Shown: piece by piece, positions 22,928 through 33,978 of the stretch | How the letters are laid out: every line of letters starts with the position of its first letter | Position numbering within the stretch: the stretch's first letter is position 1 | Source: Rhynchosporium graminicola | Lineage: Eukaryota; Ascomycota; Leotiomycetes; Helotiales; Ploettnerulaceae | DNA length: 64,000 bases | Assembly (NCBI GenBank): GCA_900074885.1 | Contig: FJUW01000004.1 | Span: 2,330,578 to 2,394,577 of the forward strand | Direction of reading: 5' to 3' | The notes under the pieces: model-generated | The model's input: only the letters and a program-made list of their open reading frames with translations | The model's database searches: none | Told to the model about the DNA's origin: nothing | Position numbers and translations under genes: made by a program

Positions 22928-24478
22928 ATGAAATCCCCAAACCCAGCCTTGATGACCGTCCGCGGTTTTAATACACCAACCATTGGATCAGGAGACGAGG
23001 ATTCGGATTATGGACCAAGAACCCCTTCGCGCAGACACCAGATTCAGGATGTCGTCAGCGCGAATAGTAGCCCGATGCTACGATCTACTTCGACGTCTGC
23101 AATGGGAGGAATCAGCAAGATGAAGTTGCAGCTTGAGACGCTGAACCTAGATAACGATTCGCGCAACAGTTCTTTCGTGCGCAGCAAGCGCCAGCTCAGG
23201 AGCCAGCCGCAGAGCAGTACTGGAACGAATACTTCGGATGGATATAGCGATGATGACACGTCTGACATCACCAGCTATGAAGTTCCTCTAGAAAGCGATT
23301 TTATCAGCGAGAGTGTCGCCGAGAAACCTCTCTATGGCGCGATTGAAGGAGGACTCGTTCAGGATACAAGTGCGCGAAAGATGACCGCAGCCGACTTCGA
23401 TCCATTGCGCTGTCTTGGAAAAGGAACATTCGGCACAGTACTTCTCGTCAAGCAGCAGAGCACAGGCCGATTGTATGCGCAGAAGCAATTCAAGAAGGCA
23501 TCCCTGACGGTACACAAGCGTCTGATCGAACAAACCAAAACCGAGCGATCGATCCTCGAAAGCGTCAACCGCCATCCCTTCGTCGTGAAACTATTCTACG
23601 CCTTCCAAGACCACGAGAAACTATACCTCATCCTTGAATACGCACAAGGCGGCGAACTGTTCACACATCTTGCCCAAGAACGCATGTTCACCGAACCCGT
23701 AGCTGCCTTCTACATGGCTGAAATGGTGCTCGCGCTCGAGCATTTGCATCGTAATCTAGGCGTCATCTACCGCGATCTGAAGCCCGAGAACTGCCTCCTA
23801 GACACCGATGGCCATCTCCTGCTTACCGATTTCGGTCTCTCGAAAGTCGCGGTCGACGAGAATGATAAATGTAATTCCCTCCTAGGAACGGTCGAATACA
23901 TGGCCCCCGAGGTCATTCTTGGACAGAAATACGGTATGGCAGTAGATTGGTGGTCCTTTGGTGCATTAGGTTTCGATCTCTTGACAGGCGCACCGCCCTT
24001 CCAGGGTCAAAATCACGCAAAAATCCAGGAACGCATCGTTAAGCAGAAACTAGTCATGCCGTACTTCCTCGGCTCTGATGCGAAAGATCTCCTCACTCGA
24101 CTTCTACGCAAAGAACCTAATAAGAGAATGGGAAGCAACATGCCGAAAGATATGCAGATCATCAAGAAACATCGCTTCTTCCGTAAGATCGACTGGAAGA
24201 AACTCGCGAGACGGGAGATTGAACCGCCTATCACACCACTCATTACGGATCCCGAACTGGCAGAGAATTTCTCGGCCGACTTCACGGAGTTGGCGTTGAG
24301 CCCTGTGTTGACGAGTATCGATAAGAAGCCATGGAACTCCATTGTGGAAAAAGAGAAGGATGAAAATCCGTTCGGCGGCTTTAGCTATGTGGCTAGTCAG
24401 AGTCTGTTGGATGGGAGTGGCTTTCTGGAGATGGCGGGGAGTGCCGGTGTTGGTGCAAGTGCGGGTTTGGCGGTTTAG
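22928..24478 (+). CDS. AGC-family Ser/Thr kinase, S6K/Psk1-like
   Basis: Single exon, 516 aa. Residues 1-150 are Ser-rich and probably disordered. The kinase domain spans about 157-418: glycine loop LGKGTFGTV (163-171), Lys186 in YAQKQF, catalytic loop YRDLKPEN with Asp283, DFG at 301-303, then GTVEYMAPE. The AGC C-terminal extension ends in a hydrophobic motif FGGFSY (482-487), and a turn-motif-like LSP sits near 458. Overall it resembles fission-yeast Psk1, the S6-kinase relative downstream of TORC1. In the activation loop the usual TFCGT is SLLGT here, so the PDK1-type phosphosite would be Ser317, not Thr. Assignment to S6K versus other AGC groups rests on motif memory. Confidence 0.88.
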   Translation: MKSPNPALMTVRGFNTPTIGSGDEDSDYGPRTPSRRHQIQDVVSANSSPMLRSTSTSAMGGISKMKLQLETLNLDNDSRNSSFVRSKRQLRSQPQSSTGTNTSDGYSDDDTSDITSYEVPLESDFISESVAEKPLYGAIEGGLVQDTSARKMTAADFDPLRCLGKGTFGTVLLVKQQSTGRLYAQKQFKKASLTVHKRLIEQTKTERSILESVNRHPFVVKLFYAFQDHEKLYLILEYAQGGELFTHLAQERMFTEPVAAFYMAEMVLALEHLHRNLGVIYRDLKPENCLLDTDGHLLLTDFGLSKVAVDENDKCNSLLGTVEYMAPEVILGQKYGMAVDWWSFGALGFDLLTGAPPFQGQNHAKIQERIVKQKLVMPYFLGSDAKDLLTRLLRKEPNKRMGSNMPKDMQIIKKHRFFRKIDWKKLARREIEPPITPLITDPELAENFSADFTELALSPVLTSIDKKPWNSIVEKEKDENPFGGFSYVASQSLLDGSGFLEMAGSAGVGASAGLAV

Positions 24479-25121
24479 ATGTATATTTCATTCTGCTTGG
24501 ATAGATGAAAAGTATTGATGCATAAGGCCAGGTGCGTGTATATAGATATGTGATCGATGAACTGCCTTCCTTTTCATTGGGTATGTTTATTACAAAAAGC
24601 CTTTTGTTACATAATTGGTTGTGCGCAGTCAGTAATAGGAAATGGGCATGGGATAAGCTTAGCTTTGGTTTGAGGTTTGTGTGCCTAGAATGACATCCAG
24701 ACACAGTCTTCCATGAGTACAAAGATGGCTTGTACATCGGTCTGCTATGGACGTCGCATAGAACAAGCTTGAATTAGTAGGACGCGCACAATAAATAGAC
24801 TTCTGATTCTTTGAAGAAATAGGTTGGAAATTTGACGATGAGACTGATCAGTCGAGTTCTGTGCTATCTTTCATAAGGCGGTTGGTAGGATTCTGGTACG
24901 CTACGCTACACATTCTGCTGTACTCGAGTAGTATTCAAGAATATTTATACATATCAAACACAACACCATCACATATTATATCCTCCAACCATCCGTCTAC
25001 CCAGCCGCAGTCGAAACTTTTCAAGTAGCCCCTAACCTTTACAGGCTACCAAGAATCCGCTCCATCCTACCTCACTCTTCCCTCTCACCAATCCCTTCCC
25101 TTTCGTTTCCTGGTTATTTAT
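24479..25121. other. Convergent 3' region, no gene recognised
   Basis: It lies between the 3' ends of the kinase gene and the zinc-module gene. I see no coding signal. Confidence 0.5.
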
Positions 25122-28100
25122 TTACTTCTCAGCGATTATCTTCCTATGCGCCACACTCCCTAGATGCTGTTCGTAATTCCTCATAGAAGAACCGCTAGAC
25201 AGCGTGCGTAGACAATCGAGACATGTGAAACAGTCTTCGTTGCGCGCGTTTTTCTGGAGTGAGAATGATGATGTTGGGTATTTGGCGTGGAGGGGTGTGA
25301 GGGAGGGGTGTGTGGTTGGGGTTGTGGTTGTGGCTGTGGGTGGGAGGACGATGATGGTGGTGTTTTGCTCGGTATCTTCTTCTGAGGAATCTTCCTCTGA
25401 GGTGTCGTCTTCTGCGGTGTCTTCTTCGCTCTCATGCTCGTCTTCGCCTTCATCAACCGCCTCTCCACTATCGGCCTTACGCCCATCCTCACTCTCAATA
25501 TCGTCGTCACCCATCACATGCTCAAGCAAATGTCCAATTCCATTCTCAGCCTCCTCAGCAGTCCACTCCCAACGGCCCGCCGTCACCGACGAAAGACACC
25601 CCAGAACATGATCGCACTCCTCACAATCTACATCAGCGTCGAGGTACTGCAGATATGCTTTCCTGATCGCTGAAGCTTGAGTGGGGAAGAACTTCTTGCT
25701 GTTGGTGGAAATTTCTTGTATTGCCAAGTCGCGGATGGTGGATGGTAAGTAATGAGCCTTTGGTTCGAGGACTCGGATGGAAGTGAATTCCTCCTCAGCT
25801 TCTTTTTTGTCGTTTGATTCTGATTCGGTGCGGTCGCTCATCGTCTCCTCCTCCTCCTCCTCGGACACAGCAAGATCTCCACGTTTCATATGACTGATCA
25901 CATGTTTCACCCCAGCCATAACCTCGTCCGTATCCCAATTCTCAGACTTAGCCGGTGCCATTAGTGAAATGTCCTCGAAAAGTCCTTCGCATTTTCCACA
26001 GTCTACACCACCGTCGGTGTATTTGGAAAAAGCTTCCTGAATATCCGAGGCGTGCTCCGGGAAGTGCTTTTGGCTGTTCGCGATGAGTAATGTTTCTGAT
26101 GAAGGTTCCTCGGGAGGGGATTCGGCGGGGTGAGCCGGTAATGGCTGTGGTGATGATACTGGAAGGGCAGAGGACGACGCAGCCGGATGTCCCGATGTTG
26201 CTGTTGCTCGGTCTGCGGATTGCTGACGCGCGACATGTTCTGGCTCGGCCACATGACTTTCCACAGCAGCAAACTCATTATCCCAGCCCGTACCAGCTAA
26301 AGCATTGTCTTGGATGTATGTAATTCCCGGACAATAATTACACATGATTCGTATATTCTGTCCCCACATCCTGACAATTGTTGTCGGGCCGTAAAGCTTG
26401 TGTAGTTCCTCCTCGAGTTCTGCCATGTGCATATGATTGTAGACGTGTCGAAACGCATGCCAAAGTGCGCGTGGCAACTTGAGGTGGCCGGCAATGGATC
26501 TAAAGAAACCGCTACAATAACTGCAGTCGGGGAAGTGTCTTTCATGAACGCTTTGAGCTTTTTGCATCTTCAACGTGAACGTGGAGGTGCTCTTTTGGGC
26601 GTTGGTTACTCCAGCCGGATCTTTTTCGTCAATTCCTCGAGCTGAGATCTCGGTTCCACCGTTTGCCGAGAATACACCTGTCTCTGAAGCATTCGTAGCT
26701 ACAGCTGTCGCATCGATCCGGCGCTTAAGCGCGACGCGATGTTCTTTTGACCGCAAGTGCTTCTTTGCCACACAGCGAAACAGATCCAGACATTTTTCAG
26801 ACTTCAAGCTTGATGGGGCTGAGAACAGTGAAGTAAACGACCAATTCAGACAGTCTCTACACTTTATCTCGCACATTGGTGATTTGTGCTGGGTATCCTT
26901 GACGAAAATGCTAGATTCGGGGCTGTACTTCTTGCACATGTTATCCATTGCGGTCAAAAGTACGGAAGAGGCTTGTTTTAATGGCAATGTCTGAGTCGCT
27001 AGAACATTCGAATGATGAGTTGAGTTCGATGGACCAGCTGAGTTGTCCAGTCGTTTGCGTTCCGCGATGTGAGCCTCAGCAGTTATCATGGCATCGTTTA
27101 CTGACCAAAGCACCTGGTACGAGAACGTCGGACAAGAACGACAGGTCATGGTCAGGCCATCATCTCTCATATCGGTTTCTAACACACAAGCTAATCCTGG
27201 ACGAGATAAATGGGCCAGACCTTCTTTGAGGTCGGCTGCTTTAGCGTGGTTACTTACGTGGTCCAGTGGCTCAAGAATTTCAAAAGTTGTGAATTTCGTC
27301 AAATTGCCATTGCAGACATTGTCATAAAATCGGTTGCAAAATTCACAGTCGATTTTGTTATGAGCGAAGCTTCGAAATGCAAACTCGATTGCTGGTGCGA
27401 CCACTGGGTGATTGGCTCGAGCAGCTGTTATGAGATGCGATTCTGTAATATGTGGCTTACCAGGTCGAGTATGTGGGCTTTTGGAAGTGGATGCCACCTG
27501 ATCTTTCGTACTTTCAATGCCGCGGAATCTCGCATGCTGGGCCAATTTTGACGCTGTTGACGATGGCGCGGCTGCAGCTTCTTCTGCCGCGCGTTGATGT
27601 CCATCACTTGCAAGATGGTGTGCAGCTTTCCTCAAACTGGCAAAAGCAAATTTGTCCACAGCGTTTTTGAACATGTACTTGTGGAAGCCTGCACCTTTAC
27701 AAACAATACATTGCAGGACATGTACATTATTCTGCCTTAGAACTGGAGCAAGCTCAAGCTTCGCGAGAGGATATTTTTTGACGTGCTTCATGATGAGTTC
27801 CTTCAAGCGTACAGCATGAGAACTGGCGCGGTGAGGATTGTCTAAAACCTAATCAACATGTTAGCATAATTAAGTGTCTACAGCAAGCATCCGGCAGAAG
27901 CTCACCCTAGCCATCTCGGACAATAGAAATGACAGGAACGAGCAATGGTGTTTTGCTTTATTCATATGGTCAGCTGCGTCTGAGATTTGGACATGAGCAG
28001 GAGTCGTGGGATCGGTGATATTAACCCTGCATTCTTGGCAATGAAGGCCATCCAGATCATCAAGTTGAATGACCTTGTATTTCTCCAATAGGTGACGCGG

Positions 28101-29466
28101 AAATTTGACGCGGGGTTTTGGGTCGACGTCCATCGCATCGAAGTCGTCGTCGTCGCTCTGTTAATGTCAGCAAAAAGGCTCAGGTGAATAGAACCACGAA
28201 AACGAGGCTTATACGCACGGATTGCTCAAAAGGCGGTTCCATCAATGTCACGAACTCATTCTCTGGCTTCGTACTAGGTTGGTCATTCTGAACTATTGGC
28301 TCTGCCGCAACCTCCATCTCAGTGTCCAGCGCATTCTGATGATCTCTAGACTTCAAATGTTTCTCCAGCATCGCCATCGTCATCCTCAGCAACTCTCCAA
28401 TGAAAGTCTGATGCTTCCACTCCGGACAAGTTGCACAAGTTACCAACGGAGCTTCAGTCTTGAAGGGCAGAACCTCAACTGCAAATTCCGAGCCAGGATA
28501 ACGACGATACAAATCAGGAAGCTCATCTGCGATCTCTTTGATTCTATTGAATTTATGTCGGACGAAATGCTTGTGCCTATCGGTATCAATATGCTTTGCT
28601 GCAATACCGACCGCATCTACAATCCGCTCCGGTGAGGCTTGGAGCGGGCAGTAGTGAGTCCACACGGGACAGTCTGAACAGATCACTCTGTAAAGCCTTA
28701 ATCCTTTCTCGGCCTTTAAGATGGTTCCTTCGTGATGTTGGTTGATAGCCTCGAGACCTTTGGTGAGATCGCCTAGCACGTCTTTGGAGAGCTGCTTCTC
28801 GTCAGTAAAGACAGCCAGAGGCTATGCTCTCGGAGCAACCTACATGAATTGGATCTCTGTGTTTCGCCGACTCAGCTCGCATATTTCTCATAGCAGAGGT
28901 TTCATTTCGAATAGTCACAGATTTCCCCGTTACCCGAGCTAAAGCTTCTCGGCCCTCATCCCGCTTTGTCCAAAACACCACGACATCACTCCGATGATGA
29001 TTCAGATACCTGATCTGCGTATCATCCGTGACAACATTCCTGCCATCATATAAAACTACCTTTCTGCCTACTCGTCTAGAGTGAGCAGCTTTAACCTGAG
29101 CTACGGTGTTTTTCTGTTCATTGCATCTTCGTAAGTGAATGTCTCGGGAGGAAGCGAGTTCATGACAACATACACCCCGCACTTTCAGCCAGAGTAAGTC
29201 TTTATGCTCACAACTCCTCACGTGTTTTCTGTGGGAGAGGATTGCGACGTAGAAATCATTTGGGCCTTTGGGCCAATCCGGGAGGTTGGTTGAGGCTTTT
29301 TTGTAGAGGATCCTGGGTATTGGTTAATATGTGCTCTGTTTTGTCTTGGGGAACGCGCCGGGATGTAAACATGGATTGATGCGTACTCTCTATGTTCATC
29401 CATCTTGCCGAGGGACAGGCGCTCTCCGATATGAGGAAATGATAGTTGATGATACACCGTGTCCAT
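25122..29466 (-). CDS. Large multi-module Cys/His (zinc-finger-like) protein
   Basis: Supported exons: 29312-28844, 28797-28219, 28157-27906 and 27848-25122, joined by 46-61-nt introns (GTAGGT, GTGCGT and GTGAGC donors); all junctions keep one frame, giving about 1,340 aa. A first exon from an ATG near 29466 is probable, but its donor site is unclear. The protein is a chain of about 12 modules, each opening with C-x2-C and closing with spaced histidines, e.g. ICSDCPVW..HIDTDRHKHF, VTCATCPEW..HLKSRDHQNAL, LQCIVCKG..HHLASDGHQRAA, IDCEFCNRF, IKCRDCLNW..HLRSKEHRVAL, PDCSYCSGFF, IMCNYCPGI, VDCGKCEGLF, VDCEECDHVL, FTCLDC..HLGSVAHRKI. Ser/Thr-rich and acidic linkers (up to EEEEEE) separate them. The C-x2-C..H-x5-H type resembles BED/U1-like fingers. 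No catalytic domain is visible and I do not recognise the family. Confidence 0.75.
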
Positions 29467-29469
29467 CAA

Positions 29470-29845
29470 GATGTCAAACAGGCTGATATCGCAATACAGT
29501 CGCCGACTTAATTATTGACCGATGTTCGTAATCTTGAGAGATGCGTCGAAACTAAAGTTTAGTGGCTGTGCCCTGTCATTTCGGCGTGTATACCGTTGAG
29601 CCTCACTATGGGATCACGCCCTGAATCGTGATTTGAGTTTAGCATGAACTGGGAGACTACAAAATACCATTTGTCTTGGAATTCTGACGAGATTGTTACA
29701 ATTCCTCGTACCTTCAATATAACAAATTAAAGCCTATTGATTCAATATTACTTATTATATTTTGACCTTACCTCCTCAAACATCAAATCCCACCCGGAAC
29801 ACCATCGCTATAAAACGTAACCACAATCCCACAGTACATGCGTAC
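29470..29845. other. Intergenic, no gene recognised
   Basis: A short AT-rich gap. It holds the promoter of the zinc-module gene on its left and the 3' flank of the GMC gene on its right. Confidence 0.5.
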
Positions 29846-31639
29846 TCAAATAATCGTCCTGCCATCCAACCCCAATATTAACTCACTAGCCCTCTCCGCG
29901 GCAGCCATAATACCAAACTGCGGATTCACCGTCAACGGCGCAACAATACTGCCATCCACAACATGCAAATTACTCATCCCAATCACAGCCGTGTTGTGGT
30001 CAACACACTTCCCAATCCTACAAGAACTCGACCAGTGATTGACTTGTCCTACAGCATACCGAGAAGGCGTCGTGATATATTTCTCAATCTCTGCTTGCGT
30101 TGCTCCCTGTGGGATATTCCGTGGTGTGAGACCTGAAGCTGGGAGGGCTTGGAAGATCTTGAAGATAAAGCTCGCGATGTCTTTGGCGTCTTGTGGGTTA
30201 GAGTAATAAACGTTGTTGTCGGGACCGGGGATGAATTTTGAGTCGAGGACTACGCGACCGCTAGATTTCATGCCGGACGTGCCGTAGACATTGAGCGTGA
30301 TGGTGTTGCTATCCAAGAAGTCACCATAGCCAGACGAGTCAATGGTTCCCTGGAGACCGGCGATACTTCCGTCAGAGCGTTTGACCGTATCCCAAAAAAC
30401 GGATGTCTCGCTTGCGAATGTGTACGGTCCGCTTCGATTCTGGAGGTAGAGTTGCTTGTCGACAGCCGGAGGATTGTCGTAAGAGTAAGTGTATGATTTG
30501 ATGGATGGTCCAGAGAGTTCGATGAAGGTGTTTGGGTTGTCGAAAAGTCCTTCTCCGATGGCGGTTGAATTGATCCATTGTTGAGGAGTCATGTTTGAGG
30601 ACAACTTTCCTGCAGCTCTGAGCTTGGACAATGTTGCGGAGTCTCCAATACCAGAGTACATGAGTAGACTTGGGCTGCGGAGAGCACCGCCACTTAGAAT
30701 CGCTCGCCCAGTCGAAGTGAGCTGGATGGTTTTCTCAGCTCCGTTCACCATGACTGTAACTCCGGTAGCTTTGGCTCCTGTTCGCTCGACGCGTACAGCC
30801 AATACACCACTCTGAAGGTGGAAATTGGCCTTATTTGATGCAGACTGAAGGTACGACACAACCGGTCCACCACGTAATCCATTCGCATAATTAAAAGTTG
30901 GATGTCCAAAGACCTTTGTCTTGTTATTCGCCTTAGCATTAACATCCACATCCGTGAATCCTAGACCATTCACCAGCCATTTCTTCGCCGCATCGTATCC
31001 GGTCTGAAGATATCGAATACCGTCCTGGGAGGTGATGTTTGTCGAAGGCTGTTGCGTATATACACGTTTCGTAGCATTCTTCATATCTAAGGATTTCCAT
31101 CCCGCTGGGAAGTAGAGATCGTAGTCGCTCGCTGGTGGTTCGAAGAATAGTCCAGCGTTGATCGCGGAGCTGCCTCCGATTGTGCATCCGCCGTAGCCAT
31201 TTACCAGTGCTCCGCAGGTGAGGTTTCCGCCATTGCTGAAGATGGATTTGTAGAGGCCGGGAACGTCAACCCGAGTGAGATTTGTTCCTTTGAGCCATGA
31301 CTGGAAGATGTTAATTTCGATTCTTATAAGTACTGGGAGTGCGAGGGAATGCGAACGAGCCTACGGCTGTCTAAGTCGCCTCCTGTTACACCATATGATG
31401 GTCCGCCGCTTTCAAGTAAAAGGGTTTGAAGTCCTGCGTCTGCCATGCGCTTCGCAACTAGAATGGTCAGATCTTGTCCGTCGGATGTTGATTCAGATAG
31501 AGTTTTTACCAATTATTCCAGCCGGTCCAGCACCAACAATTATCGCGTCCCATTGCTGGGTTGTCCAGTCCGCAGCGACAGCCGCCACTAACAGGATCTG
31601 CAGAGTATATGTACTCAAAAACATTATTTTGTGGTACAT
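29846..31639 (-). CDS. Secreted GMC oxidoreductase, CDH flavin-domain-like
   Basis: Exons 31639-31510, 31457-31357 and 31300-29846 (introns of 52 and 56 nt); 561 aa. A downstream in-frame ATG at 31624 gives a near-identical signal peptide (..LQILLVAAVAA). The FAD-binding motif IIVGAGPAG is at about 33-41 and continues as ADAGLQTLLLESGG. After it come SWLKGTNLTRVDVPGL and GALVNGYGGCTIGGSSAINA, which match the flavodehydrogenase domain of cellobiose dehydrogenase better than glucose oxidase. The catalytic pair would be His499 (QVNHWSSS) and Asn536 (TVNPQFG). No cytochrome domain is fused. It probably oxidises a sugar or alcohol outside the cell; the substrate is not deducible. Confidence 0.88.
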
Positions 31640-31892
31640 GTGGGGTGATCAAAAGAAAGTAACGAGGATGGATTGGGAGAAAAAGAAATAGACTTTACGG
31701 GAACAAAGAAACCCCAATACTTATAAGCTTTTCCGGTGACCTGGTTCTCATTCAATACCTACCTACTCCACATTTGCTGCTCATTATTCGTATCCCATCA
31801 TTCGGAGCATGCGCCACGACCAACGGCCCTTCCTTCCCTTCTTCATCTCCCTCCTCCGAAAAGTGACGACAAGCTCAACGCCCAATCAGCTA

Positions 31893-31956
31893 GTCTCTTC
31901 TCTTTTATATCTTTTATATCTTTTATCTCTTTTAGCTCTTTTAGCTCTTTTAGACC
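31893..31956 (+). repeat. Imperfect 10-mer tandem repeat (TCTTTTATAT/TCTTTTAGC)
   Basis: About six units of a pyrimidine-rich decamer (CTTTTATAT, then CTTTTAGCT) lie 250 bases upstream of the GMC gene start, on its promoter side. A simple repeat; no function can be read. Confidence 0.6.
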
Positions 31957-32288
31957 TCTTCTGGAATCATCGTCCACAGTTCTGCCATGGTATGTTTGAG
32001 CCCTATTACAGAACTCCAGGTCGTGTTATACAGGTTCCGTCAAAGCCCTGTCCTACATCGTATCGGAGGCTGAGATGACGTCCGATCTTCCGACAAGGTG
32101 CATTATGCGTTAGCTTCGGCTATTGTGGAGAAACATGGGGGTCAGCCCGGGAGCTGGAAACCCTTATTAGGATGGGGGGTTGAAAATAGATATGCGCTTC
32201 GCGAGTCAGTCAGCCGCGCCGAGGTTGGATGCCGCAGTAGTTCCAGACATTGTTTTTGGAATACGAGGTGTAAGAAGATTATTAGTAC

Positions 32289-32980
32289 TCGGTCTTACAG
32301 TATTACAGAAGTTTGAACATGTGAAGAGAAGAGACCTTGGCTGGCAGGGGTTTGTAAGTCATGGAATAGACTGACAGAATTTTGGGCCGAAAAATACGGG
32401 ATGCGTAGGTAGATTCGGATGATGCGGTAATTACACTGAAATAACGATTCCTTCAACAGTCAGGCTTTGAAGGCGCAGTGAGTCAGTCCACTTTCGAGCT
32501 TGGCTAGGCGACCGGAACCTTAATTGAACACACGATTGGCCGAGGGCACGCCCTTGAAATAATTCGTATACGGAGTACAGAGATGCAGCCGAGAGCGGTC
32601 AAGTATTGTTACCATGTACGAAGTACTACTGTAGTACGGAAGTACGATTAGCAGGACGGTTAGTGACATTACTACAAGCGCCAGTAGCGAAGTCTGTAAG
32701 TAAGGCATAAACTGCTCAATCAGCGATCGAGAAGTCAGTGCGCTCTTAGCTCTGAGGATGATACCTTCTACAGCAAAGTCATCTACCCTCTGCGAAGTTT
32801 ACTATTCAACATCAGGTACCTAAACGCCGTACCTCCGTAAGGGAAACTACCGAAGGTAAAAGCGAATACGTACTGCAAGCAAGTAACTACGATTGAGATA
32901 TTATAACAGCTCTTACATGTGTTAACTATCCTCTTTCTAGATTTCTGACCCCTACCTGTTCAGACTCCTGGAGAAACCGA
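32289..32980. mobile_element. 692-bp relative of the 508-bp inverted-repeat element
   Basis: Left end TCGGTC..CAGAAGTTTGAAC and right end GTTCAGACTCCTGGAGAAAC are the same terminal repeats as at 13327-13834, and several interior blocks are shared (GATGCGGTAATTACACT, GGCTAGGCG-CCGGAACCTTAA). It is non-coding, more diverged and about 180 bp longer than the other copy. Confidence 0.6.
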
Positions 32981-33160
32981 GTATTTTTAACCTATATTCT
33001 ATCGAATTCCTACCAAATCTTACTTTTATAATCATTCATTCTCTTTCATACCCTTCAACTCTTTGACTATAGCATGTTCACTGTTTATATAAAATGAAGT
33101 CTACTTAATTTGCGACTTGCAAGATGTGATAATGTCTAATAACGAACTATGCCGAAATAA

Positions 33161-33421
33161 TCACCATTTCAGTACTTGGTATTCGCTGCTGTTTTTCGAT
33201 ATTAACATAAACTTGGGTGTTCTTGTTCCAACAGTAACGTTTGATCTTGTCGATCCTTCAGGAACTGTGCAGCGTGCTAGTTGTTGGCCTGGTACATAGC
33301 TACTTGGTTCTGTGCCATACTCAGATGTGTAAGAATGCTTTCCAGCGTACACAGTATTCGCTGGCGTAATACCAGTATGACAGCCATTGGTGTAGCAGAT
33401 GACGACCTGAATTTTCACCAC
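33161..33421 (-). CDS. Hypothetical small Cys-containing frame
   Basis: An 86-codon frame with a gene-like composition (VICYTNGCHTG, YTSEYGTEPSSYVPGQ, RCTVPEGSTRS). It begins near an AG acceptor-like site, so it may be the last exon of a small protein. No upstream exon, signal peptide or family is recognisable; it could be chance or a remnant. Confidence 0.2.
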   Translation of the reverse strand: MVKIQVVICYTNGCHTGITPANTVYAGKHSYTSEYGTEPSSYVPGQQLARCTVPEGSTRSNVTVGTRTPKFMLISKNSSEYQVLKW

Positions 33422-33978
33422 ACTATTTATGTGTCTGACGTCTTAAAAATCGAAGAGCCGTTCATAATCGCTTGTCTGTTCCTTGTGTTTAGTTTTGTAT
33501 CTGCCGAGATTTTGACGATCTGATACAGCTTTGAACGTCGATATCGCTATTCTTCTTTACGTCTTATTGACATTAAAGTGAGACCATCGTCAAAATCTCG
33601 TCTCTTTAAAATCAATTATAGGTCAAGTTCTGTAAAGAGCCGGCTTTCCCTCACTCGCACACTCCCACATATAATGTCCTCGCTTAGCCGGCCAATGACT
33701 TGCCTCGTGACATGTTTTCATTGGGGCATTATTGACATAAGTCTTTCCGCGTTATGGTCTGCCGAAAATTTACTACACGGGTCACTCTCTCAAGCTACAT
33801 AGCCTAGTGTCATGGGTAATAAGGATTTTAGTGCCTGGTGCTAAGAAATTGTGTTGTTCCTCTTCAGGGTCTTGTAAGATTTAGGTTTCCTATAGCCACA
33901 TGAATATGACAAGCTTATATAACTGAGAGAGCTTGTTTTGACACTGCCATTGTATTTTATTTAATTATATACCTTACC

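Noticed and set aside
25204..25611. 135-codon plus-strand frame over the end of the zinc-module gene
   Set aside because: A shadow of the acidic low-complexity stretch on the other strand (SSSEESSSEVSSS).
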